Assembly (NCBI RefSeq): GCF_001303895.1
Contig: NZ_LJSD01000017.1
Location: 123,404 to 187,403 of the forward strand
DNA length: 64,000 bases
Direction of reading: 5' to 3'
DNA from: Mesorhizobium sp. 1M-11
Lineage (GTDB): Bacteria; Pseudomonadota; Alphaproteobacteria; Rhizobiales; Rhizobiaceae
The notes beneath the pieces were generated by a model. It searched no databases. It saw only the letters and a list, made by a program, of their open reading frames with translations, and was not told the DNA's origin. Position 1 is the first letter of the stretch, and every line of letters starts with the position of its first letter. Below, in pieces: positions 1 through 9,600 of the stretch. A program made the translations under genes and the position numbers.

Positions 1-116
1 ACATCTTGTCTGGCTTCGCTGACGCCAGCTTTATGAACGGCAACGACCTCACGCGCATGCTCCTCACGGCGTTTCCTGAGCTTCCGCAACTGGGCGATCA
101 TGTCATTTTTGTTCAC
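1..116 (-). CDS. sctO: SctO-like T3SS stalk protein, N-terminal part only
   Basis: The reading frame starts with a GTG that overlaps the last codons of sctN by 14 bases (an in-frame ATG lies at 101) and runs off the left edge after about 38 codons. The visible residues are highly charged (Lys, Arg, Glu) and look like a coiled-coil start. Position directly after sctN is the place of sctO (Y4yJ/YscO) in rhizobial T3SS operons. SctO forms the coiled-coil stalk inside the ATPase ring. Identity rests mainly on gene order; the sequence seen is too short for a family match. Confidence 0.6.
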   Translation of the reverse strand, partial: MNKNDMIAQLRKLRKRREEHAREVVAVHKAGVSEARQD

Positions 117-1452
117 CGGCGATCTCCCTCATGCGCTGACGCGTTCCCTCCATGCTTTCGCTCGCGATCGAGGCCTGCTGCAGGAAAACATTGATGGCGT
201 CGATCTTGGTGATGGCCTCGTCAGCCAGCGGATCGCTGCCGGCCTTGTACTCGCCAACCTGCACCAGCAATTCGATGTCGGCGTAGCGCGCGAGCAATTT
301 CCTGAGACGTGCGGCATCCTCCCGGTGCTGAACGGGCGCGACCGTCTCCATGAGCCGGCTACGGCTGCGCAGCACGTCGACCGCTGGAAAATGGTTGCGT
401 TGCGCAAGCTCGCTGGACAGGAAAATGTGACCGTCAAGCAGGGCCTGCACTTCCTCGGCTACGGGATCGAAGGTTCCATCGCCCTCCAGAAGAACACTGT
501 AGAGGCCGGTAATGGAGCCGACCGCTCCTGGGCCGGATCGCTCAAGCAGACGCGGCAATGCAGCAAAGAGCGACGATGGAAAGCCACGGCGTGTCGGTGG
601 TTCGCCTGACGCCAATCCGATCTCGCGCTGGGCTCGGGCAAAACGGGTGATGTTGTCCATGGCGAGCAATACATGCTTGCCCTGGTCGCGGAAATATTCG
701 GCGATGGTTGTGGCGACATAGGCCGCCTTGACACGCTCGATGGCCGGACGATCGGATGTCGCCACGACAACAACGGCACGCGCCAACCCTTCCGCTCCAA
801 GCTGCCGCTCGACGAATTCGCGAACCTCGCGCCCGCGCTCGCCGACAAGGGCAACGACGGCGACATCGGCATCGGTGGCGGTGACGATATTCGACAACAG
901 GATCGACTTGCCAACGCCGGGCTCCCCGAAAATGCCGATACGCTGCCCTCTGGCGCAAGTCAGCAAACCGTCGATAGCGCGGATGCCCAGCTGGATCGGC
1001 TCCGATATAAGTCGGCGCTGCAGCGGTGATGGCGGGTAGGCATGAACGGGATAAGCACCATCCAGTGCCAATTCCTTGCCATCGAGCGGTTCGCCGAGCG
1101 CGTTGATGACCCTGCCCAGCAAGCCAGGCCCCACCGGCACCTGCTGGTCCTTCCGAGTGGGAACGACCTCGGTCATGCCGGACAGGCCCGTCAGATCACC
1201 GAGCGGCACCAGAATGGCGGCCTCTTCCAGCAGACCGACCACTTCCGCTTTCATGGTTCGGCCCGTTCTCCGGTCGATCAATTCGCAGATCTCGCCAATC
1301 CTGGCCTCTTCGACAGAGGCGTGGATGACAGTGCCGACGACACGCCGCACGCGCCCCTTTTTCGGTCGGCTCGCATCATCGCTCAGCCCGGAACGCAAGC
1401 CGGGCATGATCGAAGCCAAACGGTCTTCGAGTGCTGCACGCTCTCCTGTCAC
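103..1452 (-). CDS. sctN: T3SS ATPase SctN (RhcN)
   Basis: This is a 449-aa F1-type rotary ATPase that powers chaperone release and substrate unfolding at the cytoplasmic base of the injectisome. The P-loop GEPGVGKS is at residues 175-182 or so (Lys about 182), followed by a Walker B-like stretch MDNITRFA and the conserved SGEPPTRRGFPSS segment typical of SctN/FliI. Length fits the family. The start is a GTG that overlaps the sctL stop as GTGA, so the two are translationally coupled. It sits in the nolB-sctJ-sctK-sctL-sctN order of rhizobial T3SS operons. Confidence 0.96.
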   Translation of the reverse strand: MTGERAALEDRLASIMPGLRSGLSDDASRPKKGRVRRVVGTVIHASVEEARIGEICELIDRRTGRTMKAEVVGLLEEAAILVPLGDLTGLSGMTEVVPTRKDQQVPVGPGLLGRVINALGEPLDGKELALDGAYPVHAYPPSPLQRRLISEPIQLGIRAIDGLLTCARGQRIGIFGEPGVGKSILLSNIVTATDADVAVVALVGERGREVREFVERQLGAEGLARAVVVVATSDRPAIERVKAAYVATTIAEYFRDQGKHVLLAMDNITRFARAQREIGLASGEPPTRRGFPSSLFAALPRLLERSGPGAVGSITGLYSVLLEGDGTFDPVAEEVQALLDGHIFLSSELAQRNHFPAVDVLRSRSRLMETVAPVQHREDAARLRKLLARYADIELLVQVGEYKAGSDPLADEAITKIDAINVFLQQASIASESMEGTRQRMREIAGEQK

Positions 1453-2066
1453 GGAGCCTCCCGCGATTTGTTGGCTATCGCCGCGGCGATAGCCGCAAGC
1501 TGCGCTTCGATGCCAGCGTCGATCACGGCCATATCAGTCGAGAGAATGCAGGCCTCGGGCCCCAGCGTCTCGTCGGCGTCGATTTCCACCGACATGCCGA
1601 GATCGCTGTCCTGCAAGGCGACGTTCAATTCGTCGCGCAGCCTGGCGACATTCTGCGGATGCACGCGAAACTTCAGATATTTGGCGCGTCGGACTTCGGA
1701 AATAGCTTGCCTCGCCGCCTTGGCGACCAAGGTTCCGACATCGAATTGCCCAAGCACGCGGCGTACCACATCGAGTGCAAGACCGGCTACCTCTGCCTCA
1801 AGGCCCACCAGATAGTGGTCGACCTTGGCGGATGTGTCGGTGACAAGACGCGCGGCATCGATTTCGCCCTGTGCCTTGCCGTCCTTGTAGCCCTGCGCGT
1901 ACTCGGCTGCGTAGGCACGCCTGGCTGCGTCGTTCAGCTTCTGCGCTTCCGCCTTGGCCTCTTCGATAAACGTGTAGCCGTCCTGCCACGCGCGCACCTC
2001 ATCCGCACGCACAATGCGCGCACGCGGACGCGGCAATCTGGTCTGGGTGGCGTCCGCGCTTGCCAT
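1449..2066 (-). CDS. sctL: T3SS ATPase regulator/stator SctL (NolV)
   Basis: A 205-aa protein of the HrpE/YscL/FliH family, which holds the SctN ATPase and links it to the SctQ sorting platform. The N-terminal half is alpha-helical and charged with an Ala/Glu/Lys-rich region (AEAQKLNDAARRAYAAEYAQGYKDG), and the C-terminal half has the HPQNVARLRDEL and DETLGPEACI stretches typical of FliH/YscL. An upstream in-frame start at 2132 would overlap sctK by 62 bases; the ATG at 2066, with GGA upstream and 4 bases after the sctK stop, is preferred. It overlaps sctN by 4 bases. Confidence 0.88.
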   Translation of the reverse strand: MASADATQTRLPRPRARIVRADEVRAWQDGYTFIEEAKAEAQKLNDAARRAYAAEYAQGYKDGKAQGEIDAARLVTDTSAKVDHYLVGLEAEVAGLALDVVRRVLGQFDVGTLVAKAARQAISEVRRAKYLKFRVHPQNVARLRDELNVALQDSDLGMSVEIDADETLGPEACILSTDMAVIDAGIEAQLAAIAAAIANKSREAP

Positions 2067-2070
2067 CTTG

Positions 2071-2694
2071 CTATTCCATGGCACGGCGCAGGATGCGTGC
2101 GCCGAGCTCCGCGACCTGCGTGGCGTCGCCAAGGCCGGGCAGTCCGTTCGCCAGTCTCAATCGCACCCGTTTGCCGAGTTGAGGCGGCATGTCCTGTAGC
2201 CACGATTCAAGGCAGTTCAAGCCATCGGCAAAGATCCGGCCGCTCAAGCCATCCAGCGGCTCCAACGGTCTGACTGGACCGGAAATGTCCCTGTTGGCCA
2301 CCGCAAATGCACAAAGCTCGGGCCCCAGGGCGGTCTGGATGGCGCCAGCCTGACGCCCATCGATAACAGCGGCGAGGCTGTTCGCCCAATAGATGGCGCC
2401 GGCCCGCAATGCCAGTCTTTCGAGGTCCTCACCGGAAACAAGCGCGATCTGCCGGTCGATGTGATCGGGCGGCTGAGGCGGATCGTCGGTCGTCAATTCG
2501 TGACGTTCGGCGAGGAGTTTCGACAGTCTCGGCTGCAAGCGAGGTGTCTCCAGCATGCGCTCGCATGCCTCGAATCCGACCTTGCCGTCGAAACAGTCGG
2601 ACAGCCATCCCGCATCGGCATAGCCGGCGGGATTCGACCAGAATTCCTGCCAGTCCGAATGGACGGCTTCCTCTTGGCCGGCCAACTGTGTCAT
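2071..2694 (-). CDS. sctK: T3SS accessory protein SctK (NolU)
   Basis: A 207-aa protein in the sctK (nolU/YscK) position. SctK proteins are cytoplasmic adaptors joining the SctQ pods to the SctD ring. The visible sequence is soluble, with Trp-rich N-terminus and no membrane segment; family similarity is weak as is usual for SctK, so position between sctJ and sctL carries much of the weight. The ATG overlaps the sctJ stop (ATGA), showing translational coupling. Confidence 0.8.
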   Translation of the reverse strand: MTQLAGQEEAVHSDWQEFWSNPAGYADAGWLSDCFDGKVGFEACERMLETPRLQPRLSKLLAERHELTTDDPPQPPDHIDRQIALVSGEDLERLALRAGAIYWANSLAAVIDGRQAGAIQTALGPELCAFAVANRDISGPVRPLEPLDGLSGRIFADGLNCLESWLQDMPPQLGKRVRLRLANGLPGLGDATQVAELGARILRRAME

Positions 2695-3527
2695 GCCTTC
2701 TTCACCGGCACCGCCGGCACCTCAAGCGCATAGACGCTCGGTCGCCGGTACCAGCGCAAATAGGCCAACCATCCTGCAAGAACCGCGATGACCGCCACCA
2801 GCCCGTAGAACAGCCACTGCGCGGCCGCCACGCTGTCGGGGTGTAGCCACAGTCCCAGGAACGACGTAAAGCCTGCCTCGCCGGTCGCCGGTTCTGGCGT
2901 TGCCGCCACCGGTACGAGCGTCACAGACACGTTGTCATAGGTCAATCCGGCGACACCCTTGGCCACAAGCATCTTCACCTGCGGGATCAGTTCGTTCATC
3001 GAAACCGAAGCCCGATGACGGATGAAAACCGATGCCGAAGACGGCACCAGCCCCTGCTTCAGCGGATCGTTTTCGGGCAGCACCAGATGAACCCGTGCCG
3101 ACAGCACCCCATCGATCTCGGATATCGTGCGCGAGAGCTCCTGGCTGAGACCGTAGATCATGGTCGCCCGCTCTTCGGCCGGCGACGAGACGATGCCGCT
3201 GCGCTTGAAGACCTCGCCGAGCGTCTGGAATTCCTGCTTCGGCAGCCCGCTTTCATCGAGGATCGCCATCGCCTCGGCAAAACGATCCTTCTCGACGAAG
3301 ACCGTCATTGTTCCGTCCTTGCCGGCCTCGCGCTGAGCCGGAATGCCGTGACGGATCAAGGTGGCGACAATCTCGTTGGCCTGACGCTGGTTGAGGCCGG
3401 AATAGAGTTCGACGGAACAGGCTTGCAACACGAGCATGGCCGACACGGCCAGCATCGCACGCAGCCACCGTCCGAAATGAAGCGGCGCGAACGGGCGCAA
3501 CAGCGACGATATCAGCTTCCCCACCAC
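2691..3527 (-). CDS. sctJ: T3SS inner-membrane ring lipoprotein SctJ (RhcJ)
   Basis: A 278-aa YscJ/FliF-family lipoprotein that forms the inner ring of the basal body. It has an N-terminal hydrophobic segment with lipobox LQAC (Cys near residue 37), the ring-building motif after it (LYSGLNQRQANEIVATL, then VEKDRFAEAMAIL), the conserved RARVHLVLPE-like stretch (SARVHLVLPENDP), and one C-terminal membrane helix near residues 235-258 followed by a basic tail. The start is GTG GTG; a second start is possible within the first codons. It is preceded by nolB with a 9-base gap. Confidence 0.95.
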   Translation of the reverse strand: MVGKLISSLLRPFAPLHFGRWLRAMLAVSAMLVLQACSVELYSGLNQRQANEIVATLIRHGIPAQREAGKDGTMTVFVEKDRFAEAMAILDESGLPKQEFQTLGEVFKRSGIVSSPAEERATMIYGLSQELSRTISEIDGVLSARVHLVLPENDPLKQGLVPSSASVFIRHRASVSMNELIPQVKMLVAKGVAGLTYDNVSVTLVPVAATPEPATGEAGFTSFLGLWLHPDSVAAAQWLFYGLVAVIAVLAGWLAYLRWYRRPSVYALEVPAVPVKKA

Positions 3528-3536
3528 TGCGAGTGC

Positions 3537-4157
3537 CTATTGCTGCTTGATGAGGGTGCTCGTGGATGACGTGACGGCGGTCACGCTGCTGGTCACCACT
3601 TCGAGATTGGCTGCGGCCCACATGACCGAGATCGAACGGTTGAGAAGCTGTTCGGCATTTTGGGCCGGCGAACTGGTTTCCTCACCTTCCGTGGCACCAG
3701 CCACATCCTGATTGCCATTCGTCCTGGCATCCGACTGGACGCCGGCCTCTTTGAGGGCCGCCTGCACCTTCTGCATCGTCCCTTCCAATGATTTCACGGC
3801 CGAGCCCAGAAGAGCGGATGTATCGGAAGCCTGACCGCCTCCAGATTTTTCTACCTGTGTCAGATATTCGAACAGCTTGTGCTCGCTTGTCGCATCGACA
3901 GGGTCCAGGTTTTGCCGCTGCGCAGCGGTGGAAGGGGCGGTCTGTGGAGCATCCTGTGCCACCTGCTGGCTGGCACCGGTAGCAGCGCTCGTTTGCTCGG
4001 GTTTCTTCGCATTGAGGACTTGCGATTTCGGGTCGGCTGCATTCGTGCCATTGCCGGGCTGTGTGGCCGAGCCGGCCGCCACCTGCTGCTGCAACGCCAT
4101 CCCGGTGGACATGTTTGAAAGCGCGACTTCCAGCGCTCCGATTGGTGCAACTTGCAT
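3537..4157 (-). CDS. nolB: NolB/SctI-like inner-rod protein
   Basis: A 206-aa protein between the secretin-N gene and sctJ, the place of nolB in rhizobial operons. NolB is treated as the SctI inner-rod/needle-adaptor equivalent. The N-terminal half is low-complexity (Ala, Thr, Gln, Ser-rich), while the C-terminal 70 residues (AEQLLNRSISVMWAAANLEV and on) form amphipathic helices like those of SctI C-termini. It overlaps the upstream stop by one base (TGATG). Identity rests on context and composition. Confidence 0.72.
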   Translation of the reverse strand: MQVAPIGALEVALSNMSTGMALQQQVAAGSATQPGNGTNAADPKSQVLNAKKPEQTSAATGASQQVAQDAPQTAPSTAAQRQNLDPVDATSEHKLFEYLTQVEKSGGGQASDTSALLGSAVKSLEGTMQKVQAALKEAGVQSDARTNGNQDVAGATEGEETSSPAQNAEQLLNRSISVMWAAANLEVVTSSVTAVTSSTSTLIKQQ

Positions 4158-4861
4158 CAGCGTGCCTCCTGCCCCTGTTTCGGCTTTTCGGCGGGAAAGA
4201 CCTGGGATTCCGCCTGCCTGCCCCGAAAAACTCTAACCGGAACAGCCTTTTGTGTGCTTTGTTTCGTGTGGTTCGAGATGCCGAGCGTCTTCTTGACCAG
4301 GTCGATGTAGGATGGTGGACCGGCCACCTGGACCACATCGTCCTGCTGCGAGACCTTCAGTGAAAAGCGCGGATCGATCACACCAAGCCGGGTGAGTTTT
4401 TCCTCTGCTCCGGCAGCGGCGTTGGCATCGAGCGGGATCGCCTCATTGCGAACTTCGGCTTCAGTCGCGACGTTCAGCACAAGGCCATCGAAATGCCAGA
4501 CAAGGCCGTAGCGATTGCACAGCTCATCGAGAAATGTCTTTGCGGTGCCAACCGGCATCGTGCCGCTCAAGCGCCCCTTCACCTGATCGCTGACCCGCAC
4601 GGTCACACCCATGTTGCGCCCCAGTTCGATCAGCGCATCGCGCACCGACTGGTCGACCGTGATGTATTTATACGGGCCGTCCGGCCAGCGCGGCTCAGCT
4701 GCCGATACGGAAAGGGTCGAAATGCCGAGGATGCAAAGGCCTGCGACACCGGCTGATTTCAAAGCAGCGGCGGTGAAAGACAGTCGATCCGAATTGCAGG
4801 AAACAAGTCCCGTCAACATTGATCCTATCGAGAAAGACCGGCTTTTCGCCAAGCTGGCCAT
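4157..4861 (-). CDS. nolW: NolW/RhcC1: N-terminal half of the split T3SS secretin
   Basis: A 234-aa protein that has only secretin N-domains. An internal hydrophobic stretch ending in VSAAEPRWPDGPYKYITVDQSVRDALIELGRNMGV gives the signal peptide and the N0 domain, followed by a second repeat-like domain (DPRFSLKVSQQDDVVQVAGPPSYIDLVKKTL). The outer-membrane beta-barrel domain is absent; rhizobial T3SS carry it on a separate gene (rhcC2, here at 22122). The true start may be internal, because the first 30 or so residues precede the hydrophobic core. First gene of the leftward operon. Confidence 0.88.
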   Translation of the reverse strand: MASLAKSRSFSIGSMLTGLVSCNSDRLSFTAAALKSAGVAGLCILGISTLSVSAAEPRWPDGPYKYITVDQSVRDALIELGRNMGVTVRVSDQVKGRLSGTMPVGTAKTFLDELCNRYGLVWHFDGLVLNVATEAEVRNEAIPLDANAAAGAEEKLTRLGVIDPRFSLKVSQQDDVVQVAGPPSYIDLVKKTLGISNHTKQSTQKAVPVRVFRGRQAESQVFPAEKPKQGQEAR

Positions 4862-5029
4862 GCAACATTCACCCGCCGATTCACTCTATCGCGCACATGC
4901 TGAAATGGGAAGTCCAATTGGATTGCGAATGCAAAATCAGTTCCAAATGTTGCGCACACTCATGAAAGCGATATGGTGCGCTTCAATCGTGATCACGGGA
5001 TGGTGATCGTGACCACAACGGATATCTCG

Positions 5030-5680
5030 ATGACGACACGATTGTATCTGTCCGCACTGTTTGCGGCCTTCGCAGTCACGGCGACCCCGACCGACGCGCA
5101 GACCAATTCAGGCTACGATCCACGCAGTTGGGCTTATGATGAGGCCACCAATGCGGTAATCCCGCCATCGTCGCTCGGCCAGGCTGATGAGCCCGCGGAG
5201 GACGAAGGTCCGCCTCCGTCATGGTCGCCCATTCCGAAGCAGGTCGTGAGTTTCAACGATGCACAGCCTGCCGGCTCGGTCATCGTCAACACCGGCGAGC
5301 GGCGACTCTACTATGTGCTCGGCAACGGCAAGGCGCTTCGCTATGCCATCGGCGTCGGCAAGGAAGGCTTCGAGTGGGCGGGCCGCGACAATATCTCGGA
5401 CAAGAAAGAGTGGCCGGACTGGCGGCCGCCGCAGGAGATGCGCAGCCGCGTCGCCGCTACCGGAAAATCGCTACCTGTTCATGTTGCCGGCGGTCCGAAC
5501 AATCCCCTCGGTGCAAGGGCCCTTTACATCGGCAATACACTCTACCGTATCCATGGTACGAACCAGCCTTGGACTGTAGGCAAGGCGAATTCCTCGGGAT
5601 GCATCCGCCTGACCAATGAAGACGTCATCGATCTTTACACCCGTGTGCAAGTTGGAGCCCAGGTTATCGTGAGGCAATGA
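5030..5680 (+). CDS. Secreted L,D-transpeptidase (YkuD family)
   Basis: About 216 aa with signal peptide (LYLSALFAAFAVTATPTDA) and a YkuD catalytic domain in the last 130 residues, including HGT then SSGCIRLTNEDV, which supplies the catalytic His and Cys. Such enzymes make 3-3 cross-links or attach proteins to peptidoglycan in the periplasm. The chosen ATG puts the signal peptide at the N-terminus; in-frame starts at 4973 and 5000 also exist. It is divergent from the T3SS operon, so a role in wall remodelling around the apparatus is possible but unproven; rhizobia carry many YkuD paralogues. Confidence 0.85.
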   Translation: MTTRLYLSALFAAFAVTATPTDAQTNSGYDPRSWAYDEATNAVIPPSSLGQADEPAEDEGPPPSWSPIPKQVVSFNDAQPAGSVIVNTGERRLYYVLGNGKALRYAIGVGKEGFEWAGRDNISDKKEWPDWRPPQEMRSRVAATGKSLPVHVAGGPNNPLGARALYIGNTLYRIHGTNQPWTVGKANSSGCIRLTNEDVIDLYTRVQVGAQVIVRQ

Positions 5681-5688
5681 AGCCTCGC
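5669..5688 (+). terminator. Weak hairpin at the end of the L,D-transpeptidase gene
   Basis: GTGAGGC and GCCTCGC (one G.T wobble) pair across a 6-base loop that contains the stop codon, followed by TAAAAATACTTTT. This could be a weak intrinsic terminator before the LysR gene; the T-run is interrupted. Confidence 0.35.
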
Positions 5689-5730
5689 TAAAAATACTTT
5701 TCAGCAGCAGAGAAATGTTTGAATGACACA

Positions 5731-6654
5731 ATGATCCCCTTTAATATCAAGCAATTAGAGACATTTCTTCTGGTTGCCGCCTTTGGCAGTTTCCGCAAAG
5801 CCGCAGAACGGCTGAACACCACCCAGCCCGCAGTGTCCACGCGCATTGCTGGTCTCGAGGAGGCGCTGGGTGCCAAGCTGTTCGAACGTCAGGCCAGCAC
5901 TGTGCGCCTGACCGTGCAGGGACAGCAGTTGCTTCCGTCTGCGCAGAGCGTGCTGAAAGTAGCCGAACGGCTGCAACTGACGGCCAAATCGCTCTCGGAA
6001 ACCACCGGCGTGCTGCGACTTGGCGTGTCCGAAACCATCGTCCACACATGGTTGCCCGATTTTCTCAAGCAATTGCAGGCTAACTGTCCACTCGTCGATG
6101 CCGACATCCTCGTCGATTCATCGGCAACGTTGCGCAGCGAGCTGATGTCTCACCGCATCGATCTTGCGTTTCTTATGGGTCCGGTCTCGGAATATGCGAT
6201 CGAGAACATCAATATGCCGCCCTTCCCACTCGTCTGGGTCTGCGCTCCAAATCTAGAGCTTCCGAAGGGCCGAAAGTTGACTTTGTGCGAGCTGACCCGC
6301 TTCCCCGTCATCAGCTATGCCCGCACCACGCGCCCATATACCGAGATCTACCGAAAGTTCAGCCGCGATCTTGAAGAGATGCCGCGCATCTTTCCCGCCA
6401 ATTCGATCGCGGCCGCGCTTAAGATGGCGATGAGCGGAATTGGCATCGCTTCGCTCCCGCACGATGTCGTCCTGGAGCATACGATGGCTGGGAAATTGCG
6501 CATCGTCGATTGTGATTGGCATCCGTCCGAGCTGGAATTCACGGCCTCCTACTCGTCCGAACCGTCCAATCCGCTGGCGGAGCAGGCTGCCCAGCTGGCA
6601 GCCTGCACTGCCCATTCCTATGCGGTCAGCGCCGGCAGAGCGCGAACCCAATAA
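5731..6654 (+). CDS. LysR-family transcriptional regulator
   Basis: About 307 aa. The N-terminal winged HTH is clear: LETFLLVAAFGSFRKAAERLNTTQPAVSTRI, then LEEALGAKLFERQ. The remaining 220 residues are a LysR effector-binding domain starting at GVLRLGVSETIVHTWLP. The ATG at 5731 places the HTH at the very N-terminus; an upstream TTG at 5719 is the longer alternative. The ligand is not readable. It lies between the L,D-transpeptidase and the convergent giant gene, and may regulate one of these or an unlinked gene. Confidence 0.9.
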   Translation: MIPFNIKQLETFLLVAAFGSFRKAAERLNTTQPAVSTRIAGLEEALGAKLFERQASTVRLTVQGQQLLPSAQSVLKVAERLQLTAKSLSETTGVLRLGVSETIVHTWLPDFLKQLQANCPLVDADILVDSSATLRSELMSHRIDLAFLMGPVSEYAIENINMPPFPLVWVCAPNLELPKGRKLTLCELTRFPVISYARTTRPYTEIYRKFSRDLEEMPRIFPANSIAAALKMAMSGIGIASLPHDVVLEHTMAGKLRIVDCDWHPSELEFTASYSSEPSNPLAEQAAQLAACTAHSYAVSAGRARTQ

Positions 6655-6670
6655 TTACAACCGGTCTCGA

Positions 6671-9600
6671 TCAACCCACCGCGACGCTCGGCAGATAGAT
6701 GCGGTCCCCGGCAAAGACTACGTCGGGGCTCAAGATATGATCCATGTTGAGCACCACCGTATCGGCCACATCGGCAGAATTGGCCGTTGCGATGAGCCGG
6801 ATGCTGTCGCCGTTCTTCACTTCCACCCACCGGTAGCCGTTCTGCTCCAGCTTGGGATTGGTGCGGCCATCGGGATTGCTGGAACCGCCGGGATGAGGCT
6901 CCACAAGGTCTGCGGAAACCCAGCCATGATGAGCCTTCCCGTCTGGCCCGTAACCTTCGACCGGAAGCCAGACCTTTCCTGAACCATCGGTCGATGGCTT
7001 GTCAGTCTGCTCAATGAAGGTGCCGGGCTGCAGAACCGTGACGACGGTCGAGTCGCCATCGGGGCCAGTGCGCAGGTTCAGGCCATCATCGGCGAGAACG
7101 ACGAGTTGCGGGAAGTCATCCGGTTTCGTTTCCGGATCTGGCTTGTCCGTGCCGTCATTGGGCTGCGTTCCGTCCGCACCAGATTTGTCGTCCGGCTTTT
7201 TCGGTTCGGGCACCGGAACGGGTTTCGCGGCTTTCCACGGTTCGCCAAGCAGAGCGTCAATCGAGAAGAGCAGCATGCCGACGCCGAAGGTGATGCCAAG
7301 GGTCCACCGGTCCCACGCGGCCCATTTCTTGTCGGATTTTTCCGCCGCAGCGATATCGGCATCAGTGCGTGGCACCGAACGGCTGTTGACGCGATCTGTC
7401 CTGATCGCCGACGCCCAGAATTCGGCGCAGCCGAAGGTGAACATCGCTCCTGCCACCGTGGCGATCGGCGCTGGCCATGAGTTCACCGTATAGACGGCGC
7501 AGCCCAGCACATATCCCGGACCGGCCAGATATTCGGCCAGGTTACGGATCACCGGCCTGCCGGTGAAGGACTGCAGCATCGACTTGGTGCCATAGACGAC
7601 ATTGCCCAGCGTGAAAGTGCTGTTGACGATAAGATCCTTGCCCTGCACCACGCCTGTCGCTGCGCCCGGCGCTGCGGCAATGAATGTGGCTCCGCCCAGC
7701 GCATTGAGGAACCGTCCGAATGGCTTGTGGGCCGCGGTCGCGTTGGGGAACACGGCCTGCGCCCCGAAAACCAGGCCGCGCACGCCGAATGAGACAGCTC
7801 CAGCCGTCGCGGTCCAGGTCGGTGGCAACGTGCTCCACAACGTGTAGGACGTGCTGGCCATCGCGCCGAAGGTATCGAGAGCAGCCTGATATTCCTTGGT
7901 TCGTGCATAGGCCAGAGCACCGTCGACAAGGACCCGCTGGTCCGCCGTCATCGACTTCTTGTGGGTCGCCCGGAACGTCGTCAGTTGCAGGACCGAGAGC
8001 CCATTGGTCTGGTCAACGCCCATCCACTCGAACTGCTCGAGGGTGAACTTCCGGAACTGACCAGGGCTCATTTCCTCGAACTGCTTGCGGGTCACCGCTT
8101 CTATCTGCGGCTGCGTCAATGCTTCGGTGTGATGAATGGTGAAATCACCCCACTGATCGCGGGTCAGCACCGGAATTTGCTTGTCGGTCAGCCATGGCAC
8201 CTGACGCGGATCGAATTTCGTCATGTCCAGGGAGCCGACCATCGTCTCGGGAACCGCCTGGACCTGGCGTTCGCCAAGGTGCTTTAACAGCCCCACTTCT
8301 CCCAGTTTCTCGAATTGCGGCGACGTGAATTTCGCGACCTGGCCTGGCTTGAACCAAGGAATCTGTCGGCCCTCCAGTGTCGACACGTCCACGAATTCGA
8401 TCTTGTCTCCCTTAATCGCCTGCACCTGTGGCTTGATCAGGTAGCGCGTAAGGCCGGCGGTGCCGAGATCCACGAACTGCTGTCCGGTCATGTTGCTGAC
8501 CTGGCCCTTGGTTACCCACGGGATCTGCCTCGCGTCGAGGCCCGCGATATTCACGAAACCCGTCTTCGATTTCGGAATTCCCCGCAACTGGCTTTTGGTC
8601 AGGTACGGAAGCAAGCCAGCCTGATCCATGTCTTGGAACTGTGGCTCCGTGAACTCTGCCACCTGTTCACGCTTCAACCATGGGATCTGCTTCGACTGGA
8701 AATCTCCCATGTTGAGATTCTGGACCTGGTCAAGCGGGATCGCTCTGACACCGTCTCGGGTAAGCGCCCCGTTGTTCGAAGCGGCCTGCGGTCCTTGGGC
8801 CGGCGTCGCCTCGTCGGGGTTCGGTGGCGGAGCGCCATCCGGCACATGACCTTCAGATGCACCGCGTATCCAGGGAAGGACAGTCGGTTCGCCACTGTCG
8901 GGGTCGTAGACCAGGATATGCGTCTTGGTGGCTGTCTCAGGGGCATCCGCCGCCAGTCGCGGTCCGTCGGACGGCGGTATGTAGACCTGTTCCGGCCCTC
9001 TGGGGTCGGTTCCCAGCATAGCGGCAACGATGACCTCGCCGTCCTTGTCTTTGAGCGCGATGGTTCGAGGCGCTTTGACCGCTGCCGGCTTGTTGTGGCC
9101 GAAGATGTTGCCGATGATTCCCGCCTGATCCAGCGCTCCCTGGAGTTCCGCGGAAGGCGGCGCATCCAGGAAAACCCAGCGTGGCTGATATTTCGGATTC
9201 TCGTTGTGCAGCGCAACGTCCTTATTGATCTGTTCCTGAAGTTTCGGCGTCAAAGGAACCTCGCGCATCTGCGCGACGCCGTTGATGGTAGTCCAGCGGT
9301 GATACGTTTTGACCTCGATTGCCTCGATGTCATTCTTGCTCTTGAAAACAGGCGCATCCACATAACGACCACCTTCGCCGAAGACGGGGTGCGGCCCGGT
9401 TGGATTGGCCTGGACAGGGAAATGTGCCTCGCCGAGCGAGCCGTTGAGTTCGCGGGTGTAGACCTCACCGGCCTTCCATTTCTCCGGCTGCCGCATGTTG
9501 CGGATCTGCTGCAACGAGAAAGTGGTCGGCGGTGCCGCCTCCAGCGCCTTCCTGACGGGCGCGGCCTCCACTGCCTTCTCGCCCGCGGGTATAGCCCCGT

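Noticed and set aside
4862..4999. Search for a tts box (TtsI site) before rhcC1 and before the sctD operon
   Set aside because: No convincing match to the known tts-box pattern was seen by eye in the intergenic regions; this was not an exhaustive scan, so absence is not claimed as a finding.
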